A stretch of 64,000 nucleotides of DNA from Vibrio chagasii (lineage in GTDB: Bacteria > Pseudomonadota > Gammaproteobacteria > Enterobacterales > Vibrionaceae), in NCBI RefSeq assembly GCF_002954585.1, contig NZ_MSCI01000002.1:1404089-1468088 (forward strand), written 5' to 3'. The position numbers and the translations under genes are program-made. The notes beneath the pieces are model-generated. The model did not search any database. It was given only the letters and a program-made list of their open reading frames with translations, and was not told the origin of the DNA. Positions 38,779 through 46,943 of this stretch are shown here, in pieces (within the stretch, counting starts at the first letter, position 1; every line of letters starts with the position of its first letter).

Positions 38779-40038
38779 ATGCCATCTATCGTTGTTGTGG
38801 GTGCAAACTGGGGTGATGAAGGCAAAGGCCGCATCGTCGATTTTTTAGCAGCAGAAGCATCTGCAAGCATTCGTTTTCAAGGCGGAAACAATGCAGGCCA
38901 TACCGTAGTTAACGACTTCGGTACATTCAAACTGCACCAACTTCCTAGCGGTATTTTTAACCCTGACTGTACGGCTGTACTTGGCCCTGGCATGGTGATT
39001 AGCCCTGCTGCATTAAGCGAAGAGATCGCAGAAGTTCAAGCAGCAAATGTTGACGTTAAACTTGCTATTTCTGATCGCGCTACACTGTGCCTACCACTGC
39101 ACGCACTCGAAGATACGCTTGAAGAAGAACGCTTAGGTGATGCTGCTTACGGTTCGACTCGTCAAGGCATTGCGCCAGCATACGGCGATCGCGTGATGAA
39201 GAAAGGCATCCTTGTGGGTTGGCTAAATCAACCAGAGGTTCTAGAGCAGCGCATTCAATTCATGCTTGATTGGAAAATGCCTCAACTAAAAGCCCTTTAT
39301 CCTCGATGTGACTTTACGCAGACCGCTTCAGAAATGACTGAATGGCTACTTGAAGTGACGAAAGCTTGGCGCCCGTTCATTTGTAACGTGACTCAGCCTC
39401 TTAAGGCACTTCAAGCACAAGACGCAAACCTACTGTTTGAAGCTCAACTCGGTGCAGGTCGCGACTTGGTTTACGGTGAATACCCTTGGACAACATCATC
39501 AAATGTAACTGCAGCTTACGCGGGTATTGGTAGTGGCTTACCTGCCCTTCGACCAGAGCGCGTTATTGCAGTGGCTAAGGCATTCAGCTCGTCTGTTGGT
39601 ACAGGTACCCTGGTTACAGCAATGGAAGAACAAGATAGCTTCCGTGAGAGCTCTAACGAATACGGTGCTACAACCGGTCGTCCACGTGATATGGGTTACT
39701 TTGATGCTGTAGCAACGCGCAACGGTGTTGAATTGCAAGCAGCGACAGAAATCGCTCTAACTAAGATTGATTGCCTGTCTGGTTTGGCTGAGTTGAAGAT
39801 CTGTACTGCATACGCAGGTGAGCACACCGAAAACCCAATTTGGCCACAAACGGCTGAGCTGAAGCCAGTTTATGAAGACATGGCGGGTTGGGATGAAGAC
39901 ATCACGGGTTGTCGCACTTTTGAAAGCCTTCCTCAAGCTGCACAGGATTATGTTACTCGCATTGAAGAACTGATGGGCGTGCCAATTGTAATGGTATCGG
40001 TTGGTCCAGAACGAGACCAAATGATCATTCGAGCTTAG
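38779..40038 (+). CDS. Adenylosuccinate synthetase, divergent paralogue type
   Basis: A 419-residue PurA-family enzyme, which joins aspartate to IMP using GTP. The catalytic elements are present: P-loop-like WGDEGKG with the aspartate base (about residue 13), GGNNAGHT with the catalytic histidine, SSNVTAAYAGIGSG, and ATTGRPRDMGYFDAV with LTKIDCLSG (the guanine-recognition TKxD). Several blocks deviate from the housekeeping enzyme: GANWGDEG replaces the usual GxQWGDEG, GSTRQGIAPAYGDRV replaces GTTGRGIGPAYEDKV, and FEAQLGAGRDLVYGEYPWTTSS replaces the EGAQGTLLDIDHGTYP block. It is therefore probably an additional copy rather than the main purA. The site CAGGAG precedes the start. Confidence 0.85.
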   Translation: MPSIVVVGANWGDEGKGRIVDFLAAEASASIRFQGGNNAGHTVVNDFGTFKLHQLPSGIFNPDCTAVLGPGMVISPAALSEEIAEVQAANVDVKLAISDRATLCLPLHALEDTLEEERLGDAAYGSTRQGIAPAYGDRVMKKGILVGWLNQPEVLEQRIQFMLDWKMPQLKALYPRCDFTQTASEMTEWLLEVTKAWRPFICNVTQPLKALQAQDANLLFEAQLGAGRDLVYGEYPWTTSSNVTAAYAGIGSGLPALRPERVIAVAKAFSSSVGTGTLVTAMEEQDSFRESSNEYGATTGRPRDMGYFDAVATRNGVELQAATEIALTKIDCLSGLAELKICTAYAGEHTENPIWPQTAELKPVYEDMAGWDEDITGCRTFESLPQAAQDYVTRIEELMGVPIVMVSVGPERDQMIIRA

Positions 40039-40053
40039 ACAAATCGAATAAGC

Positions 40054-40079
40054 AAAAAGCCCACACTGGTGGGCTTTTT
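40054..40079. terminator. Bidirectional terminator between purA-like and cyclase genes
   Basis: AAAAAGCCCAC / GTGGGCTTTTT has a 4-base loop and A/T tracts on both sides. It can terminate the plus-strand purA-like gene and the minus-strand GGDEF gene that converge on it. Confidence 0.9.
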
Positions 40080-40113
40080 CGTACCTGTTATCGGCATATG
40101 AAAGCGGTATAAC

Positions 40114-41055
40114 CTACAATTTGTTTTTCTTGTTGCGGTACATGTTTTCGTCTGCAGACTTGATTAAGTTTATGATGTTCAAACTTTGAGAATCAGAGGT
40201 TCCGCACCCGTAAGAAAACCCTAGTGAAACATCATCATCACCACGAAACCCTTCAATGAACTCATGAAAATCTGCGCGAATTTTTCTAACCAATTCACAA
40301 GCGTATCCGCGCTCTTCTGAATGAATAACAACAATGAACTCATCACCACCCACTCTCGCCGGTATTGTGTTGTATTTGATGTTATTTCTGATGCACGAAG
40401 CAAAGCCAGAAATGTAATCGTCGCCTTTAAAGTGCCCGTAAGTATCATTGATGTACTTTAAATTATCCAAGTCAAAATAGAGACAAACGATCTCTCCATG
40501 ACCAATGTTTGCTTTGTTGAACTCATGAAAGAACCCCCTTCGATTGAGCAACATCGTCATGATATCGAAGTGACTGTTTTTATATAAAATCCGGCTCTCT
40601 TCTTTCAAAAGGATTTCAGAGCGTAGCAAGGTTGAAATGTTCTCAATCAGGTTCACTTGGCTTTCCGTATACTGGGTTGGACTCAAGTCAAACACGAACA
40701 GGATGGCAAACACTTCTCCATCCGAGCCGCTGATCGGGATGCCACAAAATGATTTATAGTCGTCAGGTTCCTTCTCAACGGTTGCCTCACCACAAGAACA
40801 TCCACTCAAATAAACCGTGCGGTTCTCTTTGTATACATACTCACAAAAACAACTGATCTTACTTTTGTGCTGCTCGCATAGTTTGGTTGAAGAACATAAA
40901 ATGCTCTCAAAACCCAAACGAGTAAAATCGGAGATCGTGATGATCCCCGCATTCGATGCGTCCATAATGTCGCATATGTTGTCCAATATAGATATCCAAG
41001 TATCTACGTCTATATTTTGTTCCATCCCTTCAGAAGAGACTCTGTCAAATAGCAT
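40114..41055 (-). CDS. GAF-GGDEF diguanylate cyclase with Cys-rich GAF domain
   Basis: A soluble protein of about 313 residues: a GAF domain (about 15-150) and a C-terminal GGDEF domain with an intact active site (RVGGDEFIVV) and the upstream metal/GTP motif YFDLDNLKYINDTYGH. No RxxD inhibitory site is visible five residues before GGDEF, so product feedback may be absent. The GAF half holds seven cysteines within about 60 residues (including LCSSTKLCEQHKSKISCFC, SGCSCG and SFC), suggesting metal, Fe-S or redox sensing. It lies directly downstream of the Tad locus on the same strand. Confidence 0.88.
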   Translation of the reverse strand: MLFDRVSSEGMEQNIDVDTWISILDNICDIMDASNAGIITISDFTRLGFESILCSSTKLCEQHKSKISCFCEYVYKENRTVYLSGCSCGEATVEKEPDDYKSFCGIPISGSDGEVFAILFVFDLSPTQYTESQVNLIENISTLLRSEILLKEESRILYKNSHFDIMTMLLNRRGFFHEFNKANIGHGEIVCLYFDLDNLKYINDTYGHFKGDDYISGFASCIRNNIKYNTIPARVGGDEFIVVIHSEERGYACELVRKIRADFHEFIEGFRGDDDVSLGFSYGCGTSDSQSLNIINLIKSADENMYRNKKNKL

Positions 41056-41163
41056 CAATTATTTCTTAGTATCAGATAGTTAAATTTGATTGAATATTCA
41101 TTAGCATCCGTTATAACAAAAATTCTATGCACGATAATATTGAGTGGGGTTCCGACAGATTGA

Positions 41164-41186
41164 TGGCTAAGACTTTTTCTTAGCCA
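41164..41186 (-). terminator. Stem-loop after the Tad locus
   Basis: A perfect 9-bp stem (TGGCTAAGA / TCTTAGCCA, loop CTTTT) lies 60 bases after the ompA-like stop codon and before the cyclase gene. It lacks a T-tract, so termination is not certain. It may only separate or stabilise the Tad transcript. Confidence 0.45.
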
Positions 41187-41245
41187 CATCACAAGCCACT
41201 GACTCCATTAACTATTTATATTGGGTTGAACGCTAAGATATGCTC

Positions 41246-41884
41246 TTAGTTTACTCGTTCTGTGGCATCATCCATCGACGTCCAGATCTCGGCTCGTCTG
41301 TTCTTTGCTCGCCCTCCACTCGTTTCATTAGAAGCGATAGGCTTACTTTCACCAAAAGAACGAATAACCAAGCGATTCTTCTCTACACCATCAGCAACCA
41401 AAGCATTCGAAGTAGTGAGTGCTCTTTGTAAACCCAAAGCTTGGTTGTAGCCTTCATCACCAGTGCTGTCTGTGTGCCCATCAACAGTGACCGAGTTGCC
41501 ACTAGCCTGCAATTCGCTAGCTAATTGAGTTAAGGCTTTGCTACCCATTGGTGTTAAATTGTGTTGATCAACCCCAAAGTGAAGACGAGCCAATAGCCCG
41601 CGACGCTCTTGGTTACTAATCCAAGTCTTACATCCTGATTGATTCATACCCATGCTGGACTGACTGGCTAAGGCTTGCTTCAATTCACTACTATCAGATT
41701 GCTGCTCGACCTGTAGAACGCCCTGTCTATGCTGAGCAATACCCACGACATCATCAACCCAAACGCTATGTTGGTATTCACTGAATGCCGTGTCGCAATA
41801 AACGCTGACACCTTGTTCCGCATAAGCAGTAGAGCTAAATTGCAATGCCGACAGGACAATGGAACCTATCATTAACTTTTTCAT
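41246..41884 (-). CDS. OmpA-family lipoprotein/periplasmic protein of the Tad locus
   Basis: A 212-residue exported protein: signal peptide (MKKLMIGSIVLSALQFSSTAYA) and a C-terminal OmpA-like peptidoglycan-binding domain (about 105-200) with the pattern LTPMGSKALTQLASELQASGNSVTVDGHTDSTGDEGYNQALGLQRA and NRRAEI. It is the last gene of the Tad operon, eight bases after the VWA gene with GAGGAAATT before the ATG. It likely anchors the pilus machine to the cell wall. Confidence 0.9.
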   Translation of the reverse strand: MKKLMIGSIVLSALQFSSTAYAEQGVSVYCDTAFSEYQHSVWVDDVVGIAQHRQGVLQVEQQSDSSELKQALASQSSMGMNQSGCKTWISNQERRGLLARLHFGVDQHNLTPMGSKALTQLASELQASGNSVTVDGHTDSTGDEGYNQALGLQRALTTSNALVADGVEKNRLVIRSFGESKPIASNETSGGRAKNRRAEIWTSMDDATERVN

Positions 41885-41892
41885 AATTTCCT

Positions 41893-43431
41893 CTAATACA
41901 ACTTAGTGATTCCGCTTGCTTTCGAGCCTTTACGGATGAGTTCTTCTATTTTTTCAATCAATTCATCTAGGTTAGATACGTCGATAATGTCTTCATTCGG
42001 ATCAACAACACAGTCCTGGAAACCACTTTGCTGAGAGGCTCGAAAATCGATACCAATGACCCCTATGTACAAGCCCGGTATCTCCTCTCTTGCTTTGTTA
42101 CACATACCTCTGTCGACTAGCCCTTTTAGAATCCCATTATTGGGGCTTTCCTGACCGTCACTCAAAATGAGCAACATCTTAATTTTATTGTTATACGCTT
42201 GCTGCTCCTCGTCATCAAAGCTGTTTGGATCACCATCATTGAGAATCTGGGCCCCTCTCAATATGCCTTGAAAAGCCGCGGTATTCCCATCAGCCCACAT
42301 ACTGTTAATAGGGTTCAAATCAGACAGCCTGTTCGATAACCGAATGTTTTTAAACTGGGAGGAATTTGAAGATCCATGAGCGTTGAATAGCTTTGCTCCA
42401 CTTACACCGTAGAAATTAGGCTGCAATCCCGACTTGTCCGTGAACATCGTAGACACTGATTTCGGTAAATCTACATAGTTATAAACATCGGCAACGGCGT
42501 ATCCATCTGCATTGATGACATTCTTTATGCGTTTGGCATACTTTTGATTATCCGATTTTGGATTTGAACAAAATAACTGCCAACGAGCGCAATTAAGCAC
42601 CTGATGCTTCGAATAGGTACGCCAGTAATCCCAGTTAACATTATTGTACGAATAAGGTGACACTGAAGGCTTGTAGTTATCTTTGTAACTCAGCTGGCTG
42701 GTTGCATTCGCTCTGCCTCCTGAGGCGATTTCTCTTGTTCGAACGTTAAAAGGCACAAAACCAACTCGGTTAAGTAGCTTATCTCCAGTCGTGTCTTCAC
42801 CGGGTTCATCACACACCTCTTTCCACTCACCATCGACATAGTCTTGTTTAGTTCTAGTACACAGGATCTTGCTTGATATTTGGTCGATAGCTGTTTTCAA
42901 ATCGTCTATTTTTATGTGTCGACTTGAGCCCCACCGGTCATTCATTGAACCGGAAAAGTCCGACACGAATACGATATCGATGTTGTTATCGCCAAGATAT
43001 ACCGGGTACTTTCGTGCTAATGAACGGCCCGCGAGATCTTGTTGCTCATCAAACGAGGGAATAAAGCTGCTCGCGAACCAAGAGTCGTGAGTCGTCTTTG
43101 CATTAACCGTGTACTGTATATATTCAAGAATACCGGCTCCTTCATCTTCTGCTTGGTAAAATCTTTGAGCAGTAAGATTAGTGGATTTAATATCCCTAAC
43201 GTAGTTCTCGACATATTGAGTCGCTAGATTACGAGCTAGGTCGGGTTGATCTTCGATGGTCACCGCTATCGCTGCTGCCTCTGCGGAATCTCTGAGTCGA
43301 CTGGTTTCTTGCACATAACGAGTCCCTTCGACGGCCCAGAAAGTCACGCCCATAATAGGAACAAGTAATAGGCCCATCCATACTGCTGCTACCCCTTCTT
43401 GGCATCGGAGGCTGGCATGCTGCATTTTCAT
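41893..43431 (-). CDS. tadG: TadG-like pilus-assembly protein with von Willebrand A domain
   Basis: A 512-residue protein with an N-terminal pseudopilin-like helix (CQEGVAAVWMGLLLVPIMGVTFWAVEGTRYVQETSRLRDSAEAAAIA) and a large VWA domain from about residue 130 whose metal site is clear (DIVFVSDFSGSMNDRWG, D-x-S-x-S; later LLILSDGQE). TadG proteins form part of the tip or periplasmic complex of Flp pili. The true start is 43431, five bases after the tadF stop codon with GGGAGGTAAC before it; the frame extends further upstream inside tadF. Confidence 0.9.
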   Translation of the reverse strand: MKMQHASLRCQEGVAAVWMGLLLVPIMGVTFWAVEGTRYVQETSRLRDSAEAAAIAVTIEDQPDLARNLATQYVENYVRDIKSTNLTAQRFYQAEDEGAGILEYIQYTVNAKTTHDSWFASSFIPSFDEQQDLAGRSLARKYPVYLGDNNIDIVFVSDFSGSMNDRWGSSRHIKIDDLKTAIDQISSKILCTRTKQDYVDGEWKEVCDEPGEDTTGDKLLNRVGFVPFNVRTREIASGGRANATSQLSYKDNYKPSVSPYSYNNVNWDYWRTYSKHQVLNCARWQLFCSNPKSDNQKYAKRIKNVINADGYAVADVYNYVDLPKSVSTMFTDKSGLQPNFYGVSGAKLFNAHGSSNSSQFKNIRLSNRLSDLNPINSMWADGNTAAFQGILRGAQILNDGDPNSFDDEEQQAYNNKIKMLLILSDGQESPNNGILKGLVDRGMCNKAREEIPGLYIGVIGIDFRASQQSGFQDCVVDPNEDIIDVSNLDELIEKIEELIRKGSKASGITKLY

Positions 43432-43435
43432 TTCG

Positions 43436-43996
43436 TTACCTCCCTGGCATAATTGAAGACGAAGCGATCTTAACGGAAGTACTGGTGCCACCATTAAAGA
43501 AAGGCTTGAACCAAGAACTTTCTTCTTCGCAAAGGCTTACCCGATACAAGGGATAAACAACGCCTTTATCAACCGGTGCTAATTCAGCGTGGTCAACAAT
43601 CGAATCGGTGTCGCAATTTAAGCTTCTGAACTTGCTGCTAGTAAATTCAGCAACACTACTTTTATTTGTCAGTGACTCTATCTTGATTGCCACATTGTCT
43701 ACGGGTGTGTTGAGCATTCGACTGGCTACCTTCGTCATATCTTGCAACTCGTGATTAGTGACAGATAGGTTTTGTCCCGCGAGTACATCCGCTTCAAAAT
43801 AACGAGTGCGCTCTTTGATAACGTTCACCAAAGCAAAGCTTGATCTATCGAGTTTTGCTCGCGTGAGCAGTTGATAACTCAAATCAGCAGCAAAAAGATA
43901 AACACCCCACAGCGCGACAAAGATAAACAGCAATTCAACGGTAAATGAGCCCTGTTGACGAGACGCAGAACAGGCGTGTTGCTTACAACTCATCAT
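43436..43996 (-). CDS. tadF: Minor pseudopilin TadF
   Basis: A 186-residue minor pseudopilin. Its N-terminus QQGSFTVELLFIFVALWGVYLFAADLSYQLL is the TadE-like motif: a glycine, then a short run to the glutamate and a hydrophobic helix. A larger C-terminal globular part with paired cysteines follows. It overlaps the end of tadE and ends just before the tadG start. Function in the family is minor-pilin assembly of the Flp pilus. Confidence 0.87.
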   Translation of the reverse strand: MMSCKQHACSASRQQGSFTVELLFIFVALWGVYLFAADLSYQLLTRAKLDRSSFALVNVIKERTRYFEADVLAGQNLSVTNHELQDMTKVASRMLNTPVDNVAIKIESLTNKSSVAEFTSSKFRSLNCDTDSIVDHAELAPVDKGVVYPLYRVSLCEEESSWFKPFFNGGTSTSVKIASSSIMPGR

Positions 43997-44465
43997 CTTT
44001 CCACCCTTCATGCTCTAAGTTCAAAACCATGGTGCGTGAAATATCTCTATCAGCCGCACCGGCCAATTTAATGATTGGAGTGTATCGGTATGTCACAGTG
44101 ATCTCGGCTAGGTCATAGTTGAAGTTCAAGTCTTGTTTTGAATGTCCTCTATTCGCCACGAAATCATCGTAGGTTTTGAAATACTGACCTTCGATAGAAA
44201 ACCTTGAGGTATCGATTAAGAAGCTCCATAGATTGTCACCATCTTCGATCAAGTCTTTAAACTTCTTCTCGTACTGCTCGTTGCCCCCCTTACCTTCATA
44301 GATCTTGGTGTTCCTGATGGTTTCTCTAAGGGAATACTCCGTCATGTTGACGACGTAGATTTGGTAACTCGATTCAAAGATCGCAAAGGTAGCGAAGAAC
44401 AAAACCAGCGCCCCAAACACAAACTCGATAGCCGTCACTCCAGTCTGCCTACTAAGACGCACCAT
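43983..44465 (-). CDS. tadE: Minor pseudopilin TadE
   Basis: A 160-residue TadE-like pseudopilin with the N-terminal processing motif (RQTGVTAIEFVFGALVLFFATFAIFESS; glycine then TAIEF) and a single membrane helix. It overlaps tadD upstream (14 bases) and tadF downstream. TadV should process it, and it is expected to be part of the pilus assembly apparatus. Confidence 0.9.
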   Translation of the reverse strand: MVRLSRQTGVTAIEFVFGALVLFFATFAIFESSYQIYVVNMTEYSLRETIRNTKIYEGKGGNEQYEKKFKDLIEDGDNLWSFLIDTSRFSIEGQYFKTYDDFVANRGHSKQDLNFNYDLAEITVTYRYTPIIKLAGAADRDISRTMVLNLEHEGWKDDEL

Positions 44466-45189
44466 CAGTAACTCCCGGTTGAGTTAGTTCAGCTGAAATG
44501 TCTTGTATTTCTCGCGCAGAAAATTCACCTTTGAGTAGTTTTTGAGCCGACTCGACCTGCTGAGTTTTCATCAATGCTATCGCTAAGTTAGCTTTTACAA
44601 TCTTGTTAGCAGGGTCTTCCTTTAGTACTGGCGCTAAGGTTTCAATCGCCTGTTGATACTCACCATTGGCCATTTGAATCATCGCAATATTATTCTTCAC
44701 CACAATATCATCATAGCCACGTAAGCGAGCAAGATTGAGCTCTTGATACGCTTTCTCATACTGACCCAGCTTTGTGTATGACACGCCGAGTAATACATGA
44801 ATTTGACCCGTTTTATTTCCTGCCTCAATAGAAGCGACATAGGCAGAAATCGCACTCTCAATATCGTTTTTTGCGTCGAACACTTGGCCTTCTAATTGGT
44901 ACAAATTCGGATTTTCGACACCCTCTTGTTGAAGGTGTTGAACGTAGAAATCTGCCGATTCGATGTCACCTTTATGAAAGTACGCCCAGGCCAGTTTCTC
45001 TTTGACCGCAGGATCTTGAGAACCTTGTTCTAGCTCGGCTTTATAGTGGTGAATTAGCCCAACATAGTTTTTCACCTTCTCCATGTTGGTGACATCAGCA
45101 CGTGGTTGGTCTTGTTCGGAAGGTGTCGTTTGGCACCCTGCTAAAAGACTTAGTGTTAACATCATAAAGAAAATACGTTTTCTATTCAT
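44452..45189 (-). CDS. tadD: TadD, TPR lipoprotein for Flp-pilus assembly
   Basis: A 245-residue lipoprotein with a type II signal (LSLLAGCQTT; Cys about residue 19) and at least five tetratricopeptide repeats (for example AKEKLAWAYFHKGDIESA-like, LLGVSYTKLGQYEKAYQELN, NNIAMIQMANGEYQQAIETL, ANLAIALMKTQQVESAQKLL). TadD proteins help to assemble the secretin or outer-membrane complex. It lies between tadC and tadE in the conserved order. Confidence 0.9.
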   Translation of the reverse strand: MNRKRIFFMMLTLSLLAGCQTTPSEQDQPRADVTNMEKVKNYVGLIHHYKAELEQGSQDPAVKEKLAWAYFHKGDIESADFYVQHLQQEGVENPNLYQLEGQVFDAKNDIESAISAYVASIEAGNKTGQIHVLLGVSYTKLGQYEKAYQELNLARLRGYDDIVVKNNIAMIQMANGEYQQAIETLAPVLKEDPANKIVKANLAIALMKTQQVESAQKLLKGEFSAREIQDISAELTQPGVTDGAS

Positions 45190-45200
45190 TCGTTTACCCT

Positions 45201-46043
45201 CTAGATGCTCAATGTCATTTGCATGATGCTCGGTGCCAAAATCAAGATAACGATCGGAAACATGATGAAAAGGATCAACGGCACACTCATCTTTGCAGAG
45301 AGCTTACCAACCTTCTCCTCAACCGTGAGGATTTGGACTTTTCGCATATCCTCAGCTAAGTCGCTGAGTGTCTGTGCAACGGAAGTACCGTATTGCAAGT
45401 TCTGAATGATTGTCAGCACAAAACTTCGGATTGCGGGAGTTGGAATACGCTCAGTGAGATCATTCAAAGCCTTCTCAACGCCATGTATCTTGGCAGAATC
45501 TGAGGTTCGTTTTATTTGGTAACAAAGGTCAGAATCAAACTCCGCAAGCTCTTTACCCAAATACGCTAAAGCCGCCTCTATAGTCATACCGGTTTGTACA
45601 CATACCGACATCATGTCCAAAAGGTAAGGAAGTTGTGCCGAGGTTTTACTTATCAGCATTTTACGGCGCATTTGCAGCATGGTATCTGGCACCACAATCA
45701 CCACAATTAGAGAGACAATCACTACCAGCAATTTGTTGGTCGATGTCATATCTCCCAGCAAGACGAGCCCTGAAATAAGGCCGAGCACCAATACCTTGGC
45801 GGGAAAATAGAACTTCGCCCATTCAGTGTTGTAGTAACCCGCTTCTATAAATTTCTGTTCAAGTTCATGGCGATGCTCCTTGCCAAATCGAACAAAAAAT
45901 TGATTCACACGGGAAGGTGGTTTAATGGTGTCGCCATCAATGTACATAGCGACTTTCTTTTGTCTTTGGTCGGCACGTACCGATTCGACAATCAAAAAGA
46001 GCAGCGAAACAAACAGCACAATAAGTGCAACTAATATCATCAT
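45201..46043 (-). CDS. tadC: TadC, inner-membrane platform protein
   Basis: A 280-residue T2SSF-domain membrane protein. It has an N-terminal helix, a cytoplasmic segment, paired helices around residue 80-110 and two more at the C-terminus (SVPLILFIMFPIVILILAPSIM). The F-domain core is QLPYLLDMMSVCVQTGMTIEAALAYLGKELAEFDSDLCYQIKRT. It forms the platform with TadB, on which the TadA ATPase acts. The start overlaps the tadB stop (ATGA), which decides the start at 46043. Confidence 0.92.
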   Translation of the reverse strand: MMILVALIVLFVSLLFLIVESVRADQRQKKVAMYIDGDTIKPPSRVNQFFVRFGKEHRHELEQKFIEAGYYNTEWAKFYFPAKVLVLGLISGLVLLGDMTSTNKLLVVIVSLIVVIVVPDTMLQMRRKMLISKTSAQLPYLLDMMSVCVQTGMTIEAALAYLGKELAEFDSDLCYQIKRTSDSAKIHGVEKALNDLTERIPTPAIRSFVLTIIQNLQYGTSVAQTLSDLAEDMRKVQILTVEEKVGKLSAKMSVPLILFIMFPIVILILAPSIMQMTLSI

Positions 46044-46942
46044 GCCCGCACACTTCTCACCAATAGCCAAACGATGAATAAGCCGAAAAGCTCACTACCC
46101 AACACATAAAACAACACCACACGGCCCGACTCGTCATACAAGACATAGTTAACGTTGTCAGGATTGATATAATTAAGGATGACCATGAAAACCAAAGGAA
46201 TAGCCGCAACGATCTTGGCTGAAATCCTCGCCTCCGACGTCATTGCCATCTTCTTTTTCTCTAATGTTCGAGCATCCACCAACACACGAATTAATCGGGC
46301 CAGCACGCCTTTAAGTTGTCCACCTCGCGCAATGTTGGCTCGAATCGTTACGGTAAAAAATAGAAACTCTGGATATGGGTAGTTTTTACAGGATCGTCTA
46401 AGCACCACTTCCGGAGATTCACCTAACTTCAGTCGGTCGCCCATCAACTTGAATTCGCGTCCGATCGGGTTGTGCATCACTTCGCCTACATAGCTAATGG
46501 CTTGCATTAGACTGTCGCCCGCAGTTACTGCACTCATCAGAATATTCAACGCATCAGGAAAAGTGTTCTCGAAATCTCGACGTCGTCTGGTCACCAAGAA
46601 ACGGTAACCAAAAAAGGTAAAAACCAATGCTAATAACGGCACCCACCAATCGTTAGTCATCGATAGCAGGTCAACCACGATGTACCAAGAAGCTATAAGG
46701 CTAATCGTTATGTACAAGGCGATATATAAAGTTGAACGTGGGCCAAGCACCATTAAGGTAGGCGAAATCGACTCTTTAAACCTGTGCCAGCTCTGTTTAC
46801 GAACTAGTGATTTCACATTAATGGCGTTAAAGTTTTCAACTTCCGCTTCTTCAATATTGAAGAATTGATTGACCTTTTTTACCTTTGAATCCCTTATCAA
46901 AAACAGCACAAAGGAGAATAGAATCAATGAAATCCACAGCAT
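46040..46942 (-). CDS. tadB: TadB, inner-membrane platform protein
   Basis: A 300-residue T2SSF-domain protein and partner of TadC. The core is FPDALNILMSAVTAGDSLMQAISYVGEVMHNPIGREFKLMGDRLKLGESPEVVLRR, flanked by membrane helices (LYIALYITISLIASWYIV; VLFYVLGSELFGLFIVWLLV). It overlaps tadA and tadC by a few bases. The start MLWISLILFSF at 46942 follows the tadA stop directly. Confidence 0.92.
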   Translation of the reverse strand: MLWISLILFSFVLFLIRDSKVKKVNQFFNIEEAEVENFNAINVKSLVRKQSWHRFKESISPTLMVLGPRSTLYIALYITISLIASWYIVVDLLSMTNDWWVPLLALVFTFFGYRFLVTRRRRDFENTFPDALNILMSAVTAGDSLMQAISYVGEVMHNPIGREFKLMGDRLKLGESPEVVLRRSCKNYPYPEFLFFTVTIRANIARGGQLKGVLARLIRVLVDARTLEKKKMAMTSEARISAKIVAAIPLVFMVILNYINPDNVNYVLYDESGRVVLFYVLGSELFGLFIVWLLVRSVRA

Positions 46943-46943
46943 G

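Noticed and set aside
38779..40038. PurZ (2-aminoadenylosuccinate synthetase of Z-genome phages)
   Set aside because: PurZ replaces the catalytic Asp in the GDEGKG motif and is shorter. Here WGDEGKG is intact, the length is 419 and no phage genes are nearby.
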